The notes under the pieces are model-generated. The model worked only from the letters and a program-made list of their open reading frames with translations. It was not told where the DNA came from and did not search any database. A stretch of DNA of 64,000 nt from Flavonifractor porci (GTDB lineage Bacteria; Bacillota; Clostridia; Oscillospirales; Oscillospiraceae): positions 124,001 through 188,000 of the forward strand of contig NZ_JBBHLB010000006.1 in the NCBI RefSeq assembly GCF_037572415.1, given 5' to 3'. Positions 58,094 to 64,000 of the stretch are shown here, piece by piece (position 1 is the first letter of the stretch; the number at the start of each line of letters is the position of its first letter). A program made the position numbers and the translations under genes.

Positions 58094-59214
58094 AACGCAG
58101 TCTTTCCCTGCGGCTGCGGGTGACCCTGGTGTGCGGCGTGCTGCTGGCGGCCTGCTGCCTGCTGCTCACCCTCAGCCATAATTATTACGCCTACGAGATG
58201 GCGGACGCCATTGAGGCCATTCCCATCCAACCTGCGCAGACAGTGGGGTCTGCCTCCTCCGCCCCCATGGCGTCCCTCTCCCTGGCCCAGGCCGCCCTCC
58301 CCGCCCGGCAGGCCTTCCGGACTCAGAGCCTGGTCGCCATGGGGGTCATTGTGGCGGCGGGGTGCGGGATGGTCTATTGGCTTACCGGGAAGGCCCTGTC
58401 TCCTCTGCGCCGGCTGGACCAGCAGATCCGCAGCCGGACGGCGGCAGATCTGGACCGGCCCCTGCCCGTACCCTCCAGCGGGGACGAGGTGGCTGGCCTG
58501 ACGGTCTCCTTCAACCAAATGTCGCAAAATCTCAGTCAGGCCTTTGCCCGTCAGAAGCGATTCTCCCAGTGCGCCGCCCATGAACTGCGGACTCCGCTGG
58601 CGGTCCTGAAAACCCGCATCGCCCTGTTTCGCAAAAAAGGCCTGTGCGACACGGCGGAAACCGCAGCGCTGCTGAACGTACTGGAGGAGCACACCAACCG
58701 TCTGTCCGATCTGGTGGGCGATCTGCTGGCCCTCACCAACATGGATGAGCTGGAGCGGGACGAGCCCATCGACCTGGCCCAGCTGCTGGCCCGCACGGTA
58801 GACGGCCTGGAGGCTCTGGCAGCAGAGCAGAACATCCGCATCCAGTTACAGGCAGAGCCTGGAACTGTCCCGGGAAACGCCACTCTGCTGGAACGGGCCT
58901 TTTCCAACCTGGTGGAAAACGCCATCAAATATAACCGTCCCAATGGAACGGTAACCATTCGGGCGGCCCGGCAGGACCACCTGTTCCGGGTGGAGGTGTC
59001 CGACCAGGGTAGCGGCATTCCTCAGGAGCTGCGGGAACAGGTCTTTGAGCCCTTTTTCCGGGTGGACAAATCCCGCTCCCGACAGCTGGGCGGCGCCGGC
59101 CTGGGCCTCTCCCTGGTGCGGGCCATTGCGGAGCTCCACGGCGGGGCGGTCCGGGTGGAAGAGGCCCCCGGCGGCGGCAGCCGCTTTATTATAGCGCTGC
59201 CGGCTGTGCATTGA
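58090..59214 (+). CDS. sensor histidine kinase
   Basis: 374 residues. Two membrane helices (about 10-28 and 82-104) enclose a short, roughly 50-residue outside loop rich in Ala/Pro/Ser. HAMP follows, then the H-box AAHELRTPLAVL with its His, the N-box NLVENAIKYNRP, G1 VSDQGSGIP and G2 GGAGLGLSLVRAIA. The start is GTG, overlapping the regulator stop. The small outside loop suggests membrane or redox sensing rather than binding of a large ligand. Confidence 0.93.
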   Translation: MKRSLSLRLRVTLVCGVLLAACCLLLTLSHNYYAYEMADAIEAIPIQPAQTVGSASSAPMASLSLAQAALPARQAFRTQSLVAMGVIVAAGCGMVYWLTGKALSPLRRLDQQIRSRTAADLDRPLPVPSSGDEVAGLTVSFNQMSQNLSQAFARQKRFSQCAAHELRTPLAVLKTRIALFRKKGLCDTAETAALLNVLEEHTNRLSDLVGDLLALTNMDELERDEPIDLAQLLARTVDGLEALAAEQNIRIQLQAEPGTVPGNATLLERAFSNLVENAIKYNRPNGTVTIRAARQDHLFRVEVSDQGSGIPQELREQVFEPFFRVDKSRSRQLGGAGLGLSLVRAIAELHGGAVRVEEAPGGGSRFIIALPAVH

Positions 59215-59239
59215 CAGACGCAAAAAGTTATGATAGCAT
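59211..59239 (+). promoter_or_regulatory. promoter of the second MATE gene
   Basis: TTGACA (59211-59216), 17 bases, TAGCAT (59234-59239); the -35 box overlaps the stop of the histidine kinase gene. Confidence 0.72.
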
Positions 59240-59244
59240 AAGAA

Positions 59245-59280
59245 GTGCGAAAGCTATATTTTTCCTTGTGGATGAGATAA
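59245..59280 (+). other. possible 11-residue leader peptide inside the MATE leader hairpin
   Basis: GTG CGA AAG codes a frame reading (M)RKLYFSLWMR then stop, lying across the 5' arm and loop of the hairpin at 59250-59304. The promoter above would start transcripts at about this point, so translation needs either leaderless initiation or read-through from upstream; it is therefore weak. Confidence 0.25.
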
Positions 59281-59304
59281 ACAAGGGAGAATATAGCTTT
59301 TTAT
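59250..59304 (+). promoter_or_regulatory. terminator/attenuator hairpin in the MATE leader
   Basis: AAAGCTATATT pairs with AATATAGCTTT, with an inner CTTGT/ACAAG stem, and is followed by TTATTTTTA, 24 bases before the MATE start. It may end the two-component transcript or attenuate the pump gene. Confidence 0.62.
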
Positions 59305-59327
59305 TTTTACGGAAGAGGAGAATCTGT

Positions 59328-60695
59328 ATGCAGCAAACCTTTATGAAAACCAGGCCTGTATTACCGCTGGTCCTCTCCATGTCACTACCCATGGTGATCT
59401 CCATGATGGTGGCGTCACTATACAACATTGTGGACAGCTATTATGTTGCCCAGATCAGCGAAGACGCCATGACCGCACTGTCTCTGGTGTTTCCCATACA
59501 GAATCTGATCAATGCGGTGACCATCGGCTTTTCCATCGGCGCAAATGCCGTGATCTCCTATCACCTGGGCGCCCAGGAGTACCAAAGGGCAAACGCCGCC
59601 GCAGCTCAGAGCATTGTATATAATGCTGTCCACGGCGTTTTGTTGACTGCGGGATGTATCCTGATTATGCCCTTTTTTCTGGGGCTGTTTACAACAGAGC
59701 CCCTGGTAATCCAGTTTGGGGTCCGCTATTCCCGCATCGCCTTTGGTTTTGCGGTCTTTGTGGCCGTCTCCATGTCTATGGAAAAGATTTTTCAGGCAGC
59801 CGGAAAGATGCTGATGACCATGCTGTGTATGCTGTCAGGCTGCGTGACCAATATCATTTTGGATCCCTTGCTGATTTTTGGCTGGGGGCCCTTTCCCCAG
59901 ATGGGAATCGAGGGTGCGGCTTTGGCGACAGGTATCGGACAGACCTTCAGTCTGTGCGTCTACCTCATCTGCTATTTCGTGGGACACGTCCCCGTCCGTA
60001 TTCGCTTCAGCACCCAGCTTTTTGACCGGGAACTGGCCAAGCGGATGTACTCCGTAGGTATCCCCGCCACGCTGAATCTGGCGCTGCCGTCGCTGATGAT
60101 CTCATGTCTGAATCTGATCCTGGCAGCCTATTCTCAGGTCTATGTTCTGGTTCTGGGCGTGTATTACAAGCTGCAAACCTTCCTGTATCTGCCGGCCAAT
60201 GGTATTGTCCAGGGAATGCGGCCTATCATCGGGTACAATTTCGGAGCCAAGGAGTACGCCAGGGTAAAGCGTATATACCGCACCGCACTTATCCTGTCCG
60301 TCTGCATTATGGCGGTTGGGACCGTCCTCTGCTGGGTCATCCCCAACCTGCTGGTCGGCTTGTTCTCCTCCAATGCCGACACCATTACAGTGGGCGGCAC
60401 CGCTCTGCGCATCATCAGCATTGGCTTTGTGGTCTCCTCCGTGTCGGTCATCTCCAGCGGCGCTCTGGAGGGTTTGGGTATGGGTAGCCCCTCTCTGGTG
60501 ATCTCCCTGCTCCGCTACGCCCTGCTAATCATTCCCGTCGCCTTTCTTCTGAGTCTTCCCTTTGGCCCAACAGGCGTCTGGCACGCATTCTGGATCACCG
60601 AAGGGGCAACCGCTGTACTCTCCTATGTGCTCTATCGCAAAAAGGTGTCCCCTCACGGCACCAGCGCTGCCCTGGCAAAGCAACAGGCAAACTAA
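59328..60695 (+). CDS. MATE-family efflux transporter
   Basis: 455 residues with twelve helices. ATG 59328 follows AAGAGGAG and gives the usual MATE N-terminus (PVLPLVLSMSLPMVISMMVASLYNIVDS). GANAVISYHLGAQEYQRANA and GYNFGAKEYARVKRIYRTAL are the repeated half motifs. It would export drugs or metabolites. It is more diverged from the MATE at 41588 than a duplicate would be, and its leader suggests control by attenuation. Confidence 0.9.
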   Translation: MQQTFMKTRPVLPLVLSMSLPMVISMMVASLYNIVDSYYVAQISEDAMTALSLVFPIQNLINAVTIGFSIGANAVISYHLGAQEYQRANAAAAQSIVYNAVHGVLLTAGCILIMPFFLGLFTTEPLVIQFGVRYSRIAFGFAVFVAVSMSMEKIFQAAGKMLMTMLCMLSGCVTNIILDPLLIFGWGPFPQMGIEGAALATGIGQTFSLCVYLICYFVGHVPVRIRFSTQLFDRELAKRMYSVGIPATLNLALPSLMISCLNLILAAYSQVYVLVLGVYYKLQTFLYLPANGIVQGMRPIIGYNFGAKEYARVKRIYRTALILSVCIMAVGTVLCWVIPNLLVGLFSSNADTITVGGTALRIISIGFVVSSVSVISSGALEGLGMGSPSLVISLLRYALLIIPVAFLLSLPFGPTGVWHAFWITEGATAVLSYVLYRKKVSPHGTSAALAKQQAN

Positions 60696-60740
60696 ATCAG
60701 GCCTCCGGAACGCATCTTCCGGAGGCCTGATTTTAGTTGA
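60689..60740 (+). terminator. terminator after the second MATE gene
   Basis: AAATCAGGCCTCCGGAA and its complement around CGCATC, with TTTTAG after; the stem includes the stop codon. Confidence 0.88.
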
Positions 60741-60751
60741 AATGTAAAAGG

Positions 60752-60787
60752 AAAACCGCTCAAACCCAAAGATTTAAGCGGTTTTCG
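60752..60787 (-). terminator. terminator following the tRNA-Thr fragment
   Basis: AAAACCGCT and AGCGGTTTT arms with a 16-base loop; on the minus strand it follows the tRNA fragment, so it is the original tRNA terminator. Confidence 0.65.
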
Positions 60788-60832
60788 TGGCGCTGCTAGC
60801 CAGATTTGAACTGGCGACCTCATCCTTACCAA
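60788..60832 (-). other. 3' fragment of tRNA-Thr (GGU), probable integration scar
   Basis: The minus strand reads TTGGTAAGGATGAGG then a complete T-arm (CGCCAGTTCAAATCTGGC) and TAGCAGCGCCA, that is the tRNA from the anticodon loop to the encoded CCA. The D-arm and 5' acceptor are absent. Integrases commonly target tRNA 3' halves, leaving such fragments. The stretch 60833-61080 beyond it holds no gene I can support and is A+T-richer than its surroundings; TTGGAAGATTTGTTGGAA near 60965 is a short internal repeat. Confidence 0.7.
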
Positions 60833-61084
60833 AAAGTATCGGCATTTTTTGCGGAGTGTCCATTCATTTTAATCTGTGCCAGCTAGTCCTTGCGGCGCAA
60901 GGGGTTCCGTTCTTAACCGCTCCCCGCTCGTCCTCTTTGATTTTAAGCAATTTTAGGCCGTTTGTTGGAAGATTTGTTGGAAAGTATCTTTCACATCCCT
61001 ACGCCAAAACGCATCCTTTTACCTTATTTTCTCCAAACCTATGGTGACCATACATACAGACAATTCATGTCACAAGCAACAGTT

Positions 61085-61129
61085 GTTACTGCTCTGTAAC
61101 TTGACTGTAATACGCTTCTTATATAGTAT
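61085..61129 (+). promoter_or_regulatory. BlaI-type promoter and operator
   Basis: The palindrome GTTAC-TGCTCT-GTAAC (61085-61100) abuts TTGACT (61101-61106), 17 bases, TAGTAT (61124-61129). A second GTAA lies in the spacer. BlaI/MecI sites are TACA/TGTA-like dyads in this position. Confidence 0.6.
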
Positions 61130-61171
61130 AATCTTATCGACGACAAATGAAGTAAGAGAGGGAATACACAT

Positions 61172-61546
61172 ATGAAGCGACTGCCCGACACAGAACTGGA
61201 GGTCATGAAGGCGCTCTGGTCTCTCGGCACAGACGTGCCGCGTCTGGCTCTGGATCACGCATTGGTTTCCTTCCAGTGGTCCCGCAATACCATCAACACC
61301 TATCTGACCCGGTTGGCGGAAAAGGGCTTTGTCTCCGTCCAACGGGACGGCAAGAGCAATCTGTACACTCCTGTGATCTCTCGGGAGGAGTACCTGTCCT
61401 TTGACAGCCGCTCTGTCCTGAAGCGGCTCTACGGCTCGCCCCGGAATTTTATGGCCGCGTTGGCCAGGGACGGACTGGACCGGCAGGAGGTAGAGGAACT
61501 GCGCACCTTTCTGGAACAATTGGAGGGAGAAACTAAGCATGACTGA
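61172..61546 (+). CDS. BlaI/MecI-family repressor
   Basis: 124 residues, the family's usual length. The winged helix spans residues 1-70 (LPDTELEVMKALWSLG, SRNTINTYLTRLAEKGFVSV). An Asn-Phe pair at 92-93 in SPRNFMAAL corresponds to the proteolysis site of BlaI/MecI. It represses until a sensor protease cleaves it. It overlaps the metallopeptidase gene by eight bases. Confidence 0.92.
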   Translation: MKRLPDTELEVMKALWSLGTDVPRLALDHALVSFQWSRNTINTYLTRLAEKGFVSVQRDGKSNLYTPVISREEYLSFDSRSVLKRLYGSPRNFMAALARDGLDRQEVEELRTFLEQLEGETKHD

Positions 61547-62450
61547 CTTCCTGATCCGCCTGGGCACCCTGTCCCTGGGAGGCGGCGTGGCTGTTTTGCT
61601 GCTGCTTTTCGCCGGACGGGTGAGCCGGAAGCGGTACTCCGCCCGCTGGCGCTGCCAGGCCTGGGGTATTTTGTGTCTTCTCATGGTGCTCCCCATCCCG
61701 GTCTTCTGTTTTCCCGCACCGATACAAGCGCCTTCCGCCTTGATTTACCTGGATATCCCCTCCGACAACACGGTCCTGGATGGCCCGTTTTGGGAGTTTG
61801 GGGAGAAAACTTCTGTCCTCCCAGCTGACAGCGGGCAGACAGTGGGCGATGCCACCCATTCAACGGACACCCTCCCTGACCAGGTTTCCCAAACACCTGC
61901 CGATCCCATTCGCCCCGCCGTCTCGGTTCCCACACTATTGCTGGGGCTCTGGCTGAGCGGGATGGCCGCCCTCCTGGCCTATCACGGGATCTCCCACCTC
62001 CGGTTCTGCCGCTGGGTCAGGCGCTGGGCCGTCCCTGCAACAGACCCGGATACCCTGCAGGTGTTCCACAGCGCCGGAGACCGGTTGGGTCTGCGGCGAC
62101 TCCCTGCGTTGCTGCGCTGTCCCCGGTTGGCCTCCCCCATGCTGTGCGGTTTGACCCGCTCCTTGCTCCTCCTGCCCGAACAATCCCCAGCAGGAGAAGC
62201 TCTGGAGTTGACCCTGGAACATGAACTGACCCACTTCCGTCACAGGGACGTATGGCGAAAGGCTCTGGCCCTTCTGGCCAACGCGATCCACTGGTTCAAT
62301 CCCCTGATGTGGTGGATGGTGCGCAGAATGGCGTATGATCTGGAGCTGACCTGCGATGACGCAGTCCTTCAAACACACGGACAGGCCGGGCGGGCCGTGT
62401 ATGGCCGCACGGTGCTGGAAGCCCTGGAGGCCCTGAGTACCCGTCCATAA
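61539..62450 (+). CDS. M56 (BlaR1-like) membrane metallopeptidase, lacking the sensor half
   Basis: 303 residues with helices at about 5-25, 37-57 and 126-147. The zinc site is EHELTHFRHRD with a later Glu/Asp segment LELTCDDAV. It would cleave the BlaI-type repressor on signal. In most BlaR1 relatives the chain continues past this point through a fourth helix into an outside sensor domain; here a stop follows STRP and the continuation is the next gene. Confidence 0.9.
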   Translation: MTDFLIRLGTLSLGGGVAVLLLLFAGRVSRKRYSARWRCQAWGILCLLMVLPIPVFCFPAPIQAPSALIYLDIPSDNTVLDGPFWEFGEKTSVLPADSGQTVGDATHSTDTLPDQVSQTPADPIRPAVSVPTLLLGLWLSGMAALLAYHGISHLRFCRWVRRWAVPATDPDTLQVFHSAGDRLGLRRLPALLRCPRLASPMLCGLTRSLLLLPEQSPAGEALELTLEHELTHFRHRDVWRKALALLANAIHWFNPLMWWMVRRMAYDLELTCDDAVLQTHGQAGRAVYGRTVLEALEALSTRP

Positions 62451-62478
62451 CCCCCGCTGTCAAGAAAGGAGCCCTGTC

Positions 62479-63840
62479 ATGAGATCCACTCCCCCTGTGC
62501 CTCCCCATTCGCCCTATACCACCTGCTTTTCGGGCAATGCCCGGGAAAATCGGGAGCGGCTGCACAATATCTTCACCGGCGGGCGCAAACGCCCCGGCAA
62601 GTGGTTATACCCGCTCTCCGTCCTGGTCATGCTCCTCTGCTGTTTCTGCCTGGTGTCTTGTCAGCTGGTGCCCGCCATTACAGAGCAGGAAGAAGACGAG
62701 AGCGTATCTTCCACCGCGCCCTCTCCCGCCGCCTCCGTCCCGGCCCAGGGATTGGCCGTCGACCTGAATCACAACGGCATCCCAGAGGAGATCCGCCCGG
62801 AGGTATCCGGCGTCCCGGCAGCGCTGACGTTCTGGGAAGATGGGCAGCTCATCGCACGGGCGGACCCCGGCGTTTACCTGTGTACGCTGGATGGTAGGGA
62901 CTACCTCCTGCGCTGCTATTCTGAGGTCTCCGGGGGCAGCTGCTTTTACAACTACACACTGAATGATGTGACCATCGAATCGGATGACTATGAACAATAT
63001 GGCTGGCTCCGCTTTGATCTGGCCTTCAATGCCCCCTTCCACCAGGACTACGACCCCGAGGCCATCGCCGCCTATACGGAGGACCTCAACGCGCTGCTGG
63101 CCCACAGCGTCCAGCTCTCCCTGGCGGATGAGAAAGTCGTGACCCGGCAGGCCGAACCGGAGACCTTGGACTGGTTGGACGCCTTTCCGGATGTCTTTGT
63201 CCGGGACCCGGAGAAAACCCTATTGGAAAACCTGGAGGCCTACCGGGAGACCATGATGGAAACCTATCCTGCCATGTCCCCTCAGGCACAGGTGGATACC
63301 CTGCCTCTGGCGGAGCCTCTGGAACTGATCTATGCAAGCGGAGCCGGGGCCTGGGGCTCCTGGCTGGAACTGAACCCGGACGGCACCTTTACCGGAGATT
63401 ACGGCAACACAGACGGAAACGTCCGGTATGTATGCCAGTTCCACGGCTCCTTTACCGACATCCGTCCCCTCACCGACGCCTCCTGGCTGCTGACCCTGGG
63501 GGAATTGACGCTGGACACCCCATATCCCCTGGGGAGCGAATGGAACCAGGAAGGGATGCGCATGATCTCCAGCCCACCCCACGGCTTTGACGATCAGGAC
63601 GGGGAAGCCCTCAAGCCGGGAGCCCAGTTTATCTTCTACTCGCCCCAGGCTCAGGGACACGCACCCTGGACCGAGCTGTACGGGGCCTCCGACTTCCTGA
63701 GCTGGTGGTTTGACCGGCACGCCTTTATCAATGCATCACACACTCTGGGCTGCTACGGACTTTACAATCTGGATGCTGGGATCGGGTACTTTTCCCGCGT
63801 GTCCGGAGATGATGCAATGGCAATTTTGACCCAAAACTAA
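62479..63840 (+). CDS. separate C-terminal half of a BlaR1-like sensor (membrane-anchored outside domain)
   Basis: 453 residues. The start resembles the BlaR1 segment after the protease domain (SPYTTCFSGNARENRERLHNIF), then a helix (LYPLSVLVMLLCCFCLVSC), then about 380 outside residues with DLNHNGIPEEI (a calcium-loop-like stretch) and ELNPDGTFTGDYGNTDGNV. No penicillin-binding SxxK motif was recognised, so a beta-lactam sensor is not supported. It has its own AAAGGAG and lies 28 bases after the peptidase stop in a different frame. Either a genuine two-protein sensor or an ancient split of one gene. Confidence 0.75.
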   Translation: MRSTPPVPPHSPYTTCFSGNARENRERLHNIFTGGRKRPGKWLYPLSVLVMLLCCFCLVSCQLVPAITEQEEDESVSSTAPSPAASVPAQGLAVDLNHNGIPEEIRPEVSGVPAALTFWEDGQLIARADPGVYLCTLDGRDYLLRCYSEVSGGSCFYNYTLNDVTIESDDYEQYGWLRFDLAFNAPFHQDYDPEAIAAYTEDLNALLAHSVQLSLADEKVVTRQAEPETLDWLDAFPDVFVRDPEKTLLENLEAYRETMMETYPAMSPQAQVDTLPLAEPLELIYASGAGAWGSWLELNPDGTFTGDYGNTDGNVRYVCQFHGSFTDIRPLTDASWLLTLGELTLDTPYPLGSEWNQEGMRMISSPPHGFDDQDGEALKPGAQFIFYSPQAQGHAPWTELYGASDFLSWWFDRHAFINASHTLGCYGLYNLDAGIGYFSRVSGDDAMAILTQN

Positions 63841-63939
63841 AAATATGAAATAATATAAATAAAGAAGTACTTAATCCATCATACAGATATCTCTCCATGT
63901 TAGTAAGGCAGTGATTTTGCATTGGCGGCATATTTTACG

Positions 63940-64000
63940 CTACTTGATTTCCTGCTCCAGCCCACGAAATAACTCCGAATGGAAGAACTCCTCATGCGGA
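63940..64000 (-). CDS. possible 3' end of a minus-strand gene
   Basis: From the window edge one minus-strand frame is open for 19 codons and ends HSELFRGLEQEIK then TAG. It reads like a natural C-terminus but is far too short to assign. The A+T-rich 63841-63939 holds nothing I can identify. Confidence 0.25.
   Translation of the reverse strand, partial: PHEEFFHSELFRGLEQEIK

Noticed and set aside
60787..61047. 86-codon frame starting MALLARFELATSSLP
   Set aside because: Its start is the reverse complement of the tRNA-Thr 3' fragment; such translations are a common annotation artefact.
62479..63840. Penicillin-binding sensor domain for the split BlaR1 partner
   Set aside because: No SxxK, SxN or KTG motif could be found in the outside domain.

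Overview
The window is a high-GC chromosomal segment of a Clostridia-type Firmicute, most likely an Oscillospiraceae gut commensal of the Flavonifractor/Pseudoflavonifractor/Intestinimonas kind. This is inferred from family content and was not tested by a search. Supporting signs are GGAGG ribosome-binding sites, TTGACA/TATAAT promoters with 17-base spacers, a yaaL-type DUF2508 gene, S-layer-homology (SLH) and stalk-domain surface proteins, an archaeal-type prolyl-tRNA synthetase, a vanG-like cluster and a CD1871A-family CXXC protein.

Layout. 1-5.5 kb: partial DUF2508 gene, a manganese-riboswitch (yybP-ykoY) controlled P-type cation ATPase, a PsiE-like membrane protein coupled to a flavodoxin/ferredoxin protein, and a stalk-domain secreted protein. 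5.7-9.1 kb: a four-gene translationally coupled operon (D-Ala-D-Ser ligase VanG, VanXY, serine acetyltransferase-like enzyme, serine/alanine racemase) behind a strong leader hairpin. 9.4-12.6 kb: cobalamin riboswitch and btuFCD-like importer, then tRNA-Arg(CCU). 13-21 kb: typA, then a TetR-MMPL-GLUG operon with a palindromic operator. 21-31 kb: SLH protein, proS, a structured non-coding RNA candidate, a secreted RCC1-repeat protein, amidase, YARHG zinc-ribbon protein, aldose epimerase. 31-34.6 kb: TIGR04255 protein, GNAT acetyltransferase, and an NAD-salvage operon (pncA, pncB) whose leader and internal spacer carry arrays of unrelated back-to-back hairpins, plus a decapitated copy of pncB. 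34.7-40.7 kb: a mosaic SLH/beta-helix protein, an SOS operon (lexA-ogt-small membrane protein-exoA), and a LytTR/DUF3021 pair. 40.6-44.6 kb: a frameshifted MerR regulator divergent from a MATE pump, and a beta-CASP metallo-hydrolase.

44.7-54.2 kb is the most unusual part. An SLH/Ig-like protein and an XRE regulator lie divergent from a soluble Ser/Thr kinase, which is followed by five tandem paralogues, each with an N-terminal double-CxxC zinc ribbon, one membrane segment and an outside domain; four of the five end in a beta-helix. I recognise no described system with this layout.

54.2-64 kb: a type A chloramphenicol acetyltransferase whose promoter holds a third hairpin array flanked by an 11-base direct repeat; a membrane redox operon (lipoprotein, CD1871A, 4Fe-4S membrane protein, TlpA-like thioredoxin) divergent from a two-component system across a 45-base near-perfect palindrome; a second MATE pump with a hairpin leader; a tRNA-Thr 3' fragment that looks like an integration scar; and a BlaI/M56 antirepressor pair whose sensor half is encoded by a separate gene. 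Regulatory signals (riboswitches, LexA, MerR, TetR, XRE and BlaI operators) are unusually legible across the window.
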